A stretch of 49,454 nt of DNA. It comes from JBKHBT01 sp046542255 (GTDB lineage: Bacteria; UBP14; UBA6098; JBKHBT01). The position numbers were made by a program, and so were the translations under genes. The notes under the pieces were generated by a model, which was not told the DNA's origin, ran no database searches, and saw nothing but the letters and a program-made list of their open reading frames with translations. The stretch spans positions 1-49,454 of the forward strand of contig JBKHBT010000014.1 of NCBI GenBank assembly GCA_046542255.1. The letters are read 5' to 3'. Below, one piece after another: positions 32,611 to 41,780 of the stretch (within the stretch, counting starts at the first letter, position 1; every line of letters starts with the position of its first letter).

Positions 32611-33540
32611 CTAGTCAAAATACCGAAATGCATCATCTATAATCTCTTCGATCAAATGTTCGAAAGATATACCCACAGCATCTGCAGCCATCGGCACAAG
32701 TGATAGGCCGGTCATACCCGGAAGGGTATTGGCTTCGAGGCAAAAAAGCTCATTTTCGTCACTTATCCTGAAATCGATACGGCCATAATTCCGGCATCCG
32801 ATGGCTTCGATTGCAGCCTGGGCATATCGATTTAGTTTTGCTATGATGTCATCACCATAAGGCGCAGGGCAAATATATTCTGTTACGCCTTTGGTATATT
32901 TGTGTTTATAGTCGTAAAGCCCGGTATTTGGCTTTATCAAAACAGGCGGCAATATCCTATCGCCCAGAAATGATACAGTAAGCTCCTGACCTTCGATAAA
33001 TTGCTCGATAATCGCGCGGTCGTCATATTTCAAAGCTTCTTCAATTGCAGGCTCCAAATTCATTGGGTCCTCGACTTTAGTAAATCCAATAGTCGAACCG
33101 CCCATAAGAGGCTTTACAGCAATAGGAAAACCAATATCGGCGATTTTCTCCAGAATATCGCTTGTCAGTTTTGCATTGCCTGTGCAAATTCCAACAGGAA
33201 CTGGCACTCCGGCTTTTTCGAGCAGAATTTTGCTGATGTTCTTGTCCATCGCCAGCATGGAAGCTTCCGCTCCCGAGCCGGTATATCGTATATTAGCCAT
33301 ATCCAGAATCGACTGGACATGGCCATTCTCGCCAAAACCGCCATGATATCCTATAAACACCATATCGAAGCCTTTCAGCTTTTCTATATGTTTGTAAATG
33401 TCTGCCTCAGCGAGAATGAATTCTTCTGCGACTATACCGGATTTTCCCATTGCCTTTGCAATGGCTTTTCCGGTAGAAAGTGAAACTTCTCTTTCAGCGG
33501 ACTCTCCGCCATAGATCAGAGCAACTTTATGCACTGACAT
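32611..33540 (-). CDS. ddl: D-alanine--D-alanine ligase
   Basis: Ddl joins two D-alanines for the peptidoglycan stem peptide. The 309-residue protein has the N-terminal ALIYGGESAEREVSL and the ATP-grasp elements GFPIAVKPLMGGSTIG, EQFIEGQELTV and EANTLPGMTGLSLVPM. The ATG at 33540 gives the family's usual length; the frame extends upstream but that part is inside the DUF948 gene. It overlaps that gene by 14 bases and is the last gene of a long minus-strand run of envelope genes. Confidence 0.95.
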   Translation of the reverse strand: MSVHKVALIYGGESAEREVSLSTGKAIAKAMGKSGIVAEEFILAEADIYKHIEKLKGFDMVFIGYHGGFGENGHVQSILDMANIRYTGSGAEASMLAMDKNISKILLEKAGVPVPVGICTGNAKLTSDILEKIADIGFPIAVKPLMGGSTIGFTKVEDPMNLEPAIEEALKYDDRAIIEQFIEGQELTVSFLGDRILPPVLIKPNTGLYDYKHKYTKGVTEYICPAPYGDDIIAKLNRYAQAAIEAIGCRNYGRIDFRISDENELFCLEANTLPGMTGLSLVPMAADAVGISFEHLIEEIIDDAFRYFD

Positions 33541-33991
33541 CTTGGGCTTTACCCTTGTTTTTCTTGCCAAATTTTCCAAAGACATATTTGCGCAAAAGAG
33601 CGATCACACCGCCGGATAGGGCAGCCGTAAGTACTCGTGAGAAATTATTACCAATCGAATCGAGAACTTGCTTCGGATTTCCATCCGAAATTCCAGATGT
33701 CAAACCCGATACTACATTGTGCCCGGCTTTCGATATCTTGCTGAAATCATCGATTGGCTCCTGAATACGCCGAAGCGTGATATCAAGTTTATCCAATGAT
33801 GATTCGGCATGATCAATCAGCCTTGCCAAATTATCGAGCGATTCAGGTAATCTATTATTCACGATCGAGAGTGTCTCTTCCGCATTCTTCGTAAGCTTGA
33901 TAAGCCTGACCAGAAGAATAATAAAAAAGACTGAGACCGCTGTCAATACAACGGTCAACAGCGTAAGTAGTATAATAATTCCAGGTTCCAA
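33527..33991 (-). CDS. DUF948-type membrane-anchored protein
   Basis: This 154-residue protein has an N-terminal transmembrane helix (about residues 4-28) and a long helical region with heptad character (NAEETLSIVNNRLPESLDNLARLI). A second weakly hydrophobic stretch lies before a lysine-rich tail. This matches the DUF948 family, often paired with YtxH proteins. The start is TTG (33989-33991), with AAAGG 6 bases before it. Together with the YtxH gene 14 bases upstream it forms a conserved stress-associated pair whose function is not established. Confidence 0.75.
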   Translation of the reverse strand: MEPGIIILLTLLTVVLTAVSVFFIILLVRLIKLTKNAEETLSIVNNRLPESLDNLARLIDHAESSLDKLDITLRRIQEPIDDFSKISKAGHNVVSGLTSGISDGNPKQVLDSIGNNFSRVLTAALSGGVIALLRKYVFGKFGKKNKGKAQDVSA

Positions 33992-34005
33992 AATCGGCCT
34001 TTCTC

Positions 34006-34311
34006 TTATTCTTCTTCTGTGGCTATATCTTCAGCATTACGATTTCTAAAGGTTTCAACGCCTTTGTCGAATGCATCTCGAATAGCCTCTTTTTGGGTTC
34101 CCAGTTTAGCCAATTCCTGCTGGACTACATCACGAACCGTTTCGATTTCGCGTTTGCCCTCAGAAACAGCATCATTGAATTTTCCACCAATCATCTGGCG
34201 AGTCTCTTCGCCTTTTGCTGGTGCGAGAAGAAGTGCAGTTCCTGCGCCTATTACGCCGCCTACTACAAAACCGAAAATGAAATCGGTTATTCCGTCTCTT
34301 GAATTTGCCAT
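34006..34311 (-). CDS. YtxH-domain protein
   Basis: This 101-residue protein has the YtxH/GvpP-like pattern: a short N-terminus, a glycine-rich hydrophobic helix (FGFVVGGVIGAGTALLLAPAKGEETR), then an amphipathic helix. ATG 34311 is preferred because AAAGGAG lies 5 bases before it; a start 15 bases upstream has no site. It is followed by the DUF948 gene. The family is linked to stress responses in several bacteria, but the mechanism is unknown. Confidence 0.85.
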   Translation of the reverse strand: MANSRDGITDFIFGFVVGGVIGAGTALLLAPAKGEETRQMIGGKFNDAVSEGKREIETVRDVVQQELAKLGTQKEAIRDAFDKGVETFRNRNAEDIATEEE

Positions 34312-34346
34312 GTTTGCTCCTTTCAATAGAGTTATGGTTATTATGG

Positions 34347-35213
34347 TTACCTGGTGATTCTTTTGATTTCGTATCCTTTGTCTTCGAGTTTCTGGAGTAT
34401 GCCTTTCTCACCTGCGAGATGGCCGGCGCCAACAGCCACGAAAAAGCTCTTTCCTTCTTCTTCGAAAAGCTTCATCATACCCTCGAACATGGTATCGTTT
34501 CTTTTGTATAGTATATCTTCTATAAATTCTGCATCATCTTTATCGATGCTCCAGTAATTTATAAGTTCATGAAGCTTGTTCAAATCGCCATCGATATAGG
34601 CATCGATGAGTTTATCGAGATATTTCTCGTATTCTGCGAATTCGGCAACCGTTTTCTCGATCATCTTGACCTGCTCATCATAGCTCTGGTCATCAAAAAG
34701 CTTGATCTGCTCTTCGACAGTCTCAAGCCCTCGAATATTTTTGTCCTTTTGTTTGGCACGTTGCTGAAGCTGCAAATCCATCGGCATAATCTGTACAGTG
34801 TCCTTTGTTGGCGGCATAGCAAGCGTGAGATTGATTACCCAGGGCTTCATCATAGAATACATCGCAATGCTCTGTCCCATAGAAACCAATACAGAATCGA
34901 TCTTTTTATATGTCTCTTCCGGGAGAAGATCGCCCAGCTTAAGAGAATCGGGCAGCATAGAATACTTCAGCATAACCGACATCGCATCCTCATCGAGATC
35001 CACTTCCATCACAAAGTCGCTGCATTTATCCAAACGGCTGAAAACCACTTCGCCGGGATTTGCAATCCGGCTATCAGGATAGTGCACTGTTCCGAAAATA
35101 TATGACGGTGGCTTGGTATCGATTTTCCATAAAAATGGCTTATCGCTTGTGCCAAATGCAATAGCTATGCATAGAAATATCGGTATTAATAGAATTAACA
35201 GGCTTCTTTTCAT
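34347..35213 (-). CDS. TraB/GumN-family secreted protein
   Basis: This 288-residue protein has an N-terminal signal peptide (MKRSLLILLIPIFLCIAIAFG). It then shows the TraB/GumN pattern: WKIDTKPPSYIFGTVH near the mature N-terminus, a conserved glutamate region RGLETVEEQIKLF, and the C-terminal FVAVGAGHLAGEKG. Some members of the wider TraB clan are metalloproteases using GxxH and E motifs, and both are present here. The activity of this branch is not established. AAGGAG lies 5 bases before the ATG. It lies 13 bases after the lytic transglycosylase gene, suggesting a common transcript. Confidence 0.85.
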   Translation of the reverse strand: MKRSLLILLIPIFLCIAIAFGTSDKPFLWKIDTKPPSYIFGTVHYPDSRIANPGEVVFSRLDKCSDFVMEVDLDEDAMSVMLKYSMLPDSLKLGDLLPEETYKKIDSVLVSMGQSIAMYSMMKPWVINLTLAMPPTKDTVQIMPMDLQLQQRAKQKDKNIRGLETVEEQIKLFDDQSYDEQVKMIEKTVAEFAEYEKYLDKLIDAYIDGDLNKLHELINYWSIDKDDAEFIEDILYKRNDTMFEGMMKLFEEEGKSFFVAVGAGHLAGEKGILQKLEDKGYEIKRITR

Positions 35214-35226
35214 TTTGACTCCTTAT

Positions 35227-37599
35227 CTAGTTTATAAAAATTCTCAGCTCATCGCCGATCTTCAATTCTGAAGGATCTGCGAGCTGGTTCTGGTTCATTA
35301 TTTCAGTGGGTGTAGTATTATACTTCTGGGCAATATCCCACAATGTATCTCCATTCTGTACACGATGAATAATTTGCTTGCCAGTAGATGGCTTTGGTTT
35401 ACCGCTTTCTTTTTTGGGCATGTAAATAGCTAACTTATCCCCGATTGCAAGGCTACTTGAACGTTTATTATTCCAGCTTTTAAGCTCATCGATCGATACA
35501 TCGTATTTATTTGCGATCTTCCATAGATTATCACCAGCGCGAACGGTATGATATGTTTTCTGCTTTGATGATAAATTATCACTATCGGCAGATTTGTTTT
35601 CTGTCATAATCGCGACTTTGTCGCCGGGCTGAAGAACCGGACTATTTGAACCATAGCCATTCCAATAAACTATGTCGGAAACACGCACATTGTATTTCTT
35701 GGCAATAGACCAAAGCGATTCGCCAGTTTTTACCTTATGCGTGATTTTTGCTTTATTGCCGCTTCCACCTTTTACCTTGAGCTTCTGGCCGGGATAGATT
35801 CGCCCATTTTTGTCCATATCGTTAAGTGTCAGAAATTCATTCAATGTCATATTGTTTTGTACTGCGATATGAAGCGGAGTATCGCCCTGACGGACGGTAT
35901 ATTCGCGATAAGAACCACTGCCCGATGTCAGGTTATCGATAGGAATATTAAGTGCCTGTCCTACTCGAATAACGCTTCTGCGATTCATATCATTTGCATT
36001 GTAGAGACTCGTAAGCGAAATACCATATTTATCCGCAATTTCCGATGGTGTATCGCCCCTTTTGACTTTATATGTGCCAGACTCACCGGAATAATTGGAA
36101 GTTCTCTTTACTGTGGATGCGCTCGAACTGGACGATGGTGGGCTGGCATTTTTGCTTCTGGAGCTGCTTTTTTTGCTTTGCGATACGGCAGAAGCTACTT
36201 TAGACGGTGAGCTTGTGCTTTTGACGGGCACCATAAGAGTCTGGCCGATACTGAGTTTATGTTGATTCGAAATTTGATTAGCCTTCACCAGAGCTGATAT
36301 GCTCGTGCCATATTTATGGGCGATAAGAGAAAGCGATTCACCGTGCTTTACTTTATGTTTCTGCCAGACCGATTTTCTGCTCTCGGGTATCCTTGAATAT
36401 TTGCTATGGAATCCCCTCGCTGAGCCTTTCGGTACTTTCAGGTCATAGCTGGATTTATTCGGTGTGCACCAGCGGAGAAGCTCGGAATTTAGCTTGGTAA
36501 TCTCATCCTCGGAAACACCGCATACCTCGGCTGCAAGCTCGAGATTAACAGGCTCGACAAGCCGGACAATATCATAGTATTCAGGGGTCTGGTATTCGGG
36601 ATAGAAGCCGTATTTCTGTGGATTTTTGGCGATTATGAGAGCGGCAGTATAAAGCGGCACATAATTTCTCGTCTCACGTGGAAGAAATTCACGAATTTCC
36701 CAGAATGAATTTGCAGCCTTTTGATGCAATATTCTTTTGACACGATTCTCGCCGCAATTATAAGATGCCAGAGCAAGTTCCCAATCGCCGAACATTCCAT
36801 AAAGAGTCTTTAGATATTTCGCAGCAGCTCTTGTCGATTTTTCTGGATCGCGCCTCTCATCGACCCACCAATCGATGTCCAGGCCATATTGCCTTCCTGT
36901 ACCGGCGATAAACTGCCAGATCCCCGATGCCTTCGCCCAGCTATAGGCTTTGGTATTGAATCCGCTTTCTACGAGTGGCAAGTAGGCAAGGTCCAATGGT
37001 ACGGCTTCCTCGCGAAAAACTCGTTTTATCATCGGAAGATACCTTGTAGAGCGTGAAAGCCATTCGGTCATCTTTTCTTGGTAGGAATCGCTCTGGAAAA
37101 GCAGTATCTTCTCGCCGACAACCTCATTCCATGTGATAGGAATATCGAAATCGCCGCGCGGTTCAGATGGCAATTGATTAAGAAGCTTTGAAAGCTCACG
37201 TTTTGTCTTATTAGGAAAGCCATCCTCGTCCAAAGCCATAGAAATGATTGCTGTGGCATTGGCAGAACCGGTATTATCGGTATTAGAAAGTGCGATTCTG
37301 TAGTCATAGGCGATCTCATTTAATAAGCCTGCTACCTTGTCCTGTAATTCACGTCCTTGAGTAGAAATCTCGATCTGAGAAATTTCCATCAATGCCCGGT
37401 CGAAATCCTCGATGGCATCGTCCCATTCGCGATGAAGATTATGAAGGGCGCCATCAGTATATGCTTCATTAGCCGTCTGATAAAGCTCATAGCCTTCATG
37501 CTCGCCGCTAAAGCGACTGCTTTGACGCATATTGGAACAACCCAAAAATAGAATGCTGATTAACACAAAGGTTAATAGATACTTTTTTCTCATAATCAT
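35227..37599 (-). CDS. MltD-like lytic transglycosylase lipoprotein with six LysM domains
   Basis: This 790-residue envelope enzyme cleaves peptidoglycan glycan strands without water. The signal sequence ends in the lipobox LFLGC (about residues 17-21), so it is a lipoprotein. The SLT domain (about residues 195-320) has catalytic E211 in LPLVESGFN and the typical SGIWQFIAGTGRQYGL and ASYNCGENRV. Six LysM repeats follow, each starting with a K/R-x-GD/GES pattern and ending in GQ/GD-x-L. This is unusually many; E. coli MltD has two. Serine-rich linkers separate some repeats. It starts 12 bases after the stop of the large secreted VWA gene. A downstream ATG (37593) is also possible. Confidence 0.92.
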   Translation of the reverse strand: MIMRKKYLLTFVLISILFLGCSNMRQSSRFSGEHEGYELYQTANEAYTDGALHNLHREWDDAIEDFDRALMEISQIEISTQGRELQDKVAGLLNEIAYDYRIALSNTDNTGSANATAIISMALDEDGFPNKTKRELSKLLNQLPSEPRGDFDIPITWNEVVGEKILLFQSDSYQEKMTEWLSRSTRYLPMIKRVFREEAVPLDLAYLPLVESGFNTKAYSWAKASGIWQFIAGTGRQYGLDIDWWVDERRDPEKSTRAAAKYLKTLYGMFGDWELALASYNCGENRVKRILHQKAANSFWEIREFLPRETRNYVPLYTAALIIAKNPQKYGFYPEYQTPEYYDIVRLVEPVNLELAAEVCGVSEDEITKLNSELLRWCTPNKSSYDLKVPKGSARGFHSKYSRIPESRKSVWQKHKVKHGESLSLIAHKYGTSISALVKANQISNQHKLSIGQTLMVPVKSTSSPSKVASAVSQSKKSSSRSKNASPPSSSSSASTVKRTSNYSGESGTYKVKRGDTPSEIADKYGISLTSLYNANDMNRRSVIRVGQALNIPIDNLTSGSGSYREYTVRQGDTPLHIAVQNNMTLNEFLTLNDMDKNGRIYPGQKLKVKGGSGNKAKITHKVKTGESLWSIAKKYNVRVSDIVYWNGYGSNSPVLQPGDKVAIMTENKSADSDNLSSKQKTYHTVRAGDNLWKIANKYDVSIDELKSWNNKRSSSLAIGDKLAIYMPKKESGKPKPSTGKQIIHRVQNGDTLWDIAQKYNTTPTEIMNQNQLADPSELKIGDELRIFIN

Positions 37600-37611
37600 G
37601 ATCTCTTTAGT

Positions 37612-40600
37612 TTATCTTAATAATGTTACAGAACCACTACAAAGTGATTCGCCTCTTCTTTCTATACTATATAGATAAAGCCCGCCGCTCAAAGGAGCGC
37701 CGGTATCATCGTTTCCATCCCAGATTCTCTGGCCGGCTGGCAATTCTCTGACCGGGATTCCACTTGCATTAAAAATCTTAACAATGCCAGGGTCAGATGC
37801 AAGATTTGGATATTCGAAAACCACATAGTCATTATAGCCATCGCCATTGGGCGTAAAGACAGGCGGTGCATGGCCGCATGATGTAACAGAAACCATAAAA
37901 CACCATCCGCGAATCGAGCTTTCGAGTTCATTAGGGATGCCATAGTCGGCATGCTCATCGGTAGCCCAGACATTTCTAATGCAAACCGAATCGCCATTGA
38001 CAAATACAATATCCCGCACCACCGGGTCATATTCGAGCATATTAGTGGCAAGATTGTACTCGATGCCTTCTTCGCCAAAGGAAGCGGTATCATCATTCAC
38101 AATGAGATTAATCGACTCGGGATCGACTTCTCTATAGCGGTCTAATATTTTCATCGATATAACCTGTTCATAGTCGATTGTAACCTCGCCCGGAGCCGGA
38201 TCCAGGCTGCCATCTGAGATATACGGGCCGGAATAGTCTATAAAGAATCTCCCACCCTGAGGATTCTGCAATTGATTACCATCGATATCGGAAGCCTCAT
38301 GCAGATAAAAATCGAAATATTGCCCATCGTCCCAATTGGATTCGGGATGGAAAATCAGGGTATCGCCAATGAAATAAAGCTCGTCATCAGCGATTGTGAA
38401 ATGGATTCCATTTACTTCGAGATCGACAGTGGAAAAGTCGATATTTAGCTCTTCGTCTTCTACAAGTATCCTAATTTCCTGCTGCGGAAGCGTTGATACA
38501 ACCTCGCCATCCAATGGCTCTAATCTATCCACCGGCATGATAATGGTCGAAACAGGGCCAAGGCCAAATCGAATGCGTTTGACTTCGGAAAAACAACCGC
38601 TTCTGTCGAGGGGATCTTCCAGCTCGAAATCATTATCATATGCCCAGACAGTCCATACGAAATTGGCAGTCTCGGATTGGCCGGGAACCGGCTCTATTGT
38701 CTGATATGTATCACCACCTACGTTCTCGAGCTGAATCTCTCTTGCCGAAGGGCCAAAGACATCCCCATCATCAGACCAAAGCAAGTAAACTCCCTGCCCT
38801 TCGCTGCCGGTCGAATCATCATAGACACCGGAAGGGTCATATATATCGACAGAAATATCAAATGGCATGTTAGGCTCCAGCAATTGATCGTCGGCGGGAT
38901 TAAAATTGGAAAATTCCGGGCATAAGGTATCATCATCGGGAATATAGAAACACCATTGCCTGAGTCCATCATCCTGAAGCGGATTTTCATCACCATAGTC
39001 GATATTATCGACCGCGCGGACTATCGTAACACAGACCGTGTCGAATTCCAGGAACTCGACTCCGGCTTCATCGGTATGCCATCGGAATGTTACGCCGTCC
39101 CATTCTACGCCTTCCGAAGAAGTATCGACAAAATGCGGCGTTGGAGTAGGCATCGCTCGCGTTTCTTTGTTCTCGATTGCCAGTACGATAGAATTTGCCA
39201 AAACGCCGGCGTGTTCATCACGAATCTGGCAGGATATATCCGGCGTGAAATCGCGAATAACAGCACTATCCGGTGGATAAGGATTGCTGGCAATCGGCCC
39301 GAGTAAATCGACATTAAAGCGCCAGGTAATGGGGCCGTGATAAGGATAATGGCCAGCCTGGTTCATAACCCTGGCAAGATTAACCAAAATCTCCTGGCCA
39401 TGTGTGAATGAATCTACTGGCTCCGGTAGATATTGCAAATCCGGCTCAATATATTCCATCTGTGGCATAGAGGGTACAAAAACATCGCCATCGACAACAA
39501 GCTGAATGCTCGAAGAATCGATTCCATCGGTTATTTCATTGAAATTCATCAAAATCCGCTGCTGGCTAATCGAGGTATAAGTCTCGGGCAATGGCTCTAC
39601 AATCATAGCAGAAGGGCTGCATGGCGAATGGTAAGAAGAAATATCATAATCATCGACAAAATGCGGGTCCAGGTCGTCCCTTACATTGGGATATGCCCCA
39701 TAAATCCTGACATCCCGCATAAGGCAATCGGCAGTTGAATTGCTGGATGTCCAGCTTATGAAATAACCGCCGCGAATCTCGTCAACGATATCCGATAGAA
39801 TAATATCAAAATGGGATGAATCGTAATATGCGCCATCTGTGGCCTCTGCGAGATGGATATAGTTTGTGTCCATATCGAGATATGAGCTTTCCATGATATT
39901 GAAGCAAATCGCATCGATATCCAGTACCTTGTCGATCACCTCTACTGGCAAAACATCAGAGAATGCAGTTCCATCGCCGCGATAGTGTGGCCTTTGGTCT
40001 GTGACCATAATGAAAACAATCTGGGTACCGGAGCGGAAATGCATACTATCGGCAGCATCATATATTGCATCCAGCGATACCTCCGGGCCATCGCCACCGC
40101 CAGAAATGCCGATTGCATCGATCCAGGCTATAAACTCTGTTATGTCGGCTGTCAGGTCGTATCCTTCATCGAATTCGACATCGTCCTTGAATGTGACCAA
40201 ACCAAGACGGTAGTTGATATCCGAAACAGCCAGAGACTCTGCAAATGCGCTAACACCATCACGAACATCATCAATAAGACCGCCCATACTTCCAGTATCA
40301 TCGATAACAAAGACAATATCGGCGATTCCGCCACCGCCCAGGTCCTGCACAATAATTGGATATTGCCTCGTCCAGTCATCGCCTCTTTCATGGACAATGA
40401 AATTATCCTCATCGAGATGGCCGATTGTTCGGCTCTCTTCATCGAAAATCTCGCATTTGGCTTTGATATATGGAAATTGCTCGGCATTTATCGAATTGAC
40501 TCGCATATTAATTTCGAGTGGTGGCGGGACAACTATCCTGAAGAACCAGCAAACCGAGTCGCCCTGGACAGGATTTGGCCCGCCACATGCGCTGACTCTG

Positions 40601-41517
40601 TCATCTGCGTTCACAACGCAGACGCGAACCGTATCACCTTCATGAAATTCTTCATGGGCATCGCGCGCCGACCACTTTAGCGTATCGCCATCGAATTCTA
40701 AGGAGGCATGGCCCCATGAATATTCGCTTCCATTGACACGGATAGTGATAGATGAGCTGTCTATGCCACTGAAATCATCATATATCCTCATCGATATAAT
40801 CGGCGAGAATTCACGTGTAGAGCCAAAAGGAGGCGGCCACATATCCGAAACCTCCGGGCCTAAAGTATCCGTCCAAAATCTGCAATCGATTGGCGCATCT
40901 CTTCCAAAATAGCTATAGCCGAGAGAATCAGAAACATCGACAAATCGGAAATCGACCACATCATCGAAAGGCCCGGACGGGGTAAATACTACCAATGAAT
41001 CGTCATGGACCGAAATCTCCGGGTCGAGGTAAGTATATTCCACAGAATTGACTTCAATAACGATAGATTCATGCATAAAGCCATGAATATCTTCGACATG
41101 GAAAACCAATGATGAGTCTGCACAGGCAATAGTATCGCCACAGGATGGGAATAGAAGCGTAACATCGGGCGGTATGGTATCGGAATTTAATACCTCGAAG
41201 CCATCGAAAAGCGTATCTGCAAAGCCATCTTCATTTGTGATAATAATATCACGCATCCCAACAGGTGCCAGAATATCGATATCGACTCTGATATTAAGAA
41301 GCGTTGGCAAAATATATCCAACAGCTGAAACTGTTATACCGGAGCCAAAATCTGCCGATGGAGCTGGTGAAGGCCCATCAAATCCGGTTCCAGAAATCAT
41401 AACCGAATATGAAGTCGAGCCTTGAAAGCCGGAATCCGGCGAACAGGAACTTAAATCGGGTTGCGCACTAACCAATGATATAAATGTTATTAATAACAAA
41501 ATCTTTATGAGCTTCAT
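37612..41517 (-). CDS. large secreted VWA/Ig-like protein with FlgD-like C-terminal end
   Basis: This 1301-residue secreted protein has a signal peptide (first ~18 residues), then an IPT/TIG-like domain (SCSPDSGFQGSTSYSVMISG). Several Ig-like domains follow, then a VWA domain with a complete metal motif (VFVIDDTGSMGG). Repeated units of the type PPDSAVIRDFTPDISCQIRD occur throughout. The C-terminal ~90 residues match the FlgD-Ig/CHU_C-like end (FTPNGDGYNDYVVF ... GGLYLYSIERRG), often found on surface-exported proteins of FCB bacteria. GGAGG lies 5 bases before the ATG. It is the first gene of a run that continues with the lytic transglycosylase. It probably acts in adhesion or display; no ligand can be named. 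Confidence 0.85.
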   Translation of the reverse strand: MKLIKILLLITFISLVSAQPDLSSCSPDSGFQGSTSYSVMISGTGFDGPSPAPSADFGSGITVSAVGYILPTLLNIRVDIDILAPVGMRDIIITNEDGFADTLFDGFEVLNSDTIPPDVTLLFPSCGDTIACADSSLVFHVEDIHGFMHESIVIEVNSVEYTYLDPEISVHDDSLVVFTPSGPFDDVVDFRFVDVSDSLGYSYFGRDAPIDCRFWTDTLGPEVSDMWPPPFGSTREFSPIISMRIYDDFSGIDSSSITIRVNGSEYSWGHASLEFDGDTLKWSARDAHEEFHEGDTVRVCVVNADDRVSACGGPNPVQGDSVCWFFRIVVPPPLEINMRVNSINAEQFPYIKAKCEIFDEESRTIGHLDEDNFIVHERGDDWTRQYPIIVQDLGGGGIADIVFVIDDTGSMGGLIDDVRDGVSAFAESLAVSDINYRLGLVTFKDDVEFDEGYDLTADITEFIAWIDAIGISGGGDGPEVSLDAIYDAADSMHFRSGTQIVFIMVTDQRPHYRGDGTAFSDVLPVEVIDKVLDIDAICFNIMESSYLDMDTNYIHLAEATDGAYYDSSHFDIILSDIVDEIRGGYFISWTSSNSTADCLMRDVRIYGAYPNVRDDLDPHFVDDYDISSYHSPCSPSAMIVEPLPETYTSISQQRILMNFNEITDGIDSSSIQLVVDGDVFVPSMPQMEYIEPDLQYLPEPVDSFTHGQEILVNLARVMNQAGHYPYHGPITWRFNVDLLGPIASNPYPPDSAVIRDFTPDISCQIRDEHAGVLANSIVLAIENKETRAMPTPTPHFVDTSSEGVEWDGVTFRWHTDEAGVEFLEFDTVCVTIVRAVDNIDYGDENPLQDDGLRQWCFYIPDDDTLCPEFSNFNPADDQLLEPNMPFDISVDIYDPSGVYDDSTGSEGQGVYLLWSDDGDVFGPSAREIQLENVGGDTYQTIEPVPGQSETANFVWTVWAYDNDFELEDPLDRSGCFSEVKRIRFGLGPVSTIIMPVDRLEPLDGEVVSTLPQQEIRILVEDEELNIDFSTVDLEVNGIHFTIADDELYFIGDTLIFHPESNWDDGQYFDFYLHEASDIDGNQLQNPQGGRFFIDYSGPYISDGSLDPAPGEVTIDYEQVISMKILDRYREVDPESINLIVNDDTASFGEEGIEYNLATNMLEYDPVVRDIVFVNGDSVCIRNVWATDEHADYGIPNELESSIRGWCFMVSVTSCGHAPPVFTPNGDGYNDYVVFEYPNLASDPGIVKIFNASGIPVRELPAGQRIWDGNDDTGAPLSGGLYLYSIERRGESLCSGSVTLLR

Positions 41518-41553
41518 ACAGCCCTCCGCTTTAAAAAACTTTTATCTAAATGT

Positions 41554-41582
41554 ATTATAAACTTATTTAGCAAACAAGTCAA
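41554..41582 (-). promoter_or_regulatory. strong promoter of the secreted VWA/transglycosylase operon
   Basis: Minus strand: TTGACT (41582-41577), a 17-base spacer, perfect TATAAT (41559-41554), about 37 bases before the coding start. Confidence 0.8.
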
Positions 41583-41677
41583 TTCATTTATGCAAAAAAC
41601 GCTACAAAAACCTATAAAATAATGATTTGGAAGTCAATTTCTTAAAAATCGGTTTAAGCTTATCAGTCTTTTAGTCG

Positions 41678-41711
41678 AAAAAAAACCGCACTTAATTAAA
41701 AGCACGGTTTT
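41678..41711 (-). terminator. intrinsic terminator after the beta-helix gene
   Basis: On the minus strand AAAACCGTGCTT pairs with AAGTGCGGTTTT across 12 positions, with two wobble pairs allowed only in minus-strand RNA, followed by a T run (41685-41678). Confidence 0.85.
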
Positions 41712-41780
41712 CTCCATTACTGCTCGTGAATTTATTATATACAGATATAGATAGTATGTCAATATATTTTAGTATATTTT

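Noticed and set aside
35227..36360. Tandem DNA repeat in the transglycosylase gene
   Set aside because: The repeats are protein-level LysM domains of about 45 residues with diverged DNA, not a recent DNA duplication.
39433..40680. Long plus-strand frames (up to 231 codons) opposite the secreted VWA gene
   Set aside because: The minus-strand frame has a signal peptide, VWA motif and sorting end. The opposite frames show no domain and arise from its codon bias.
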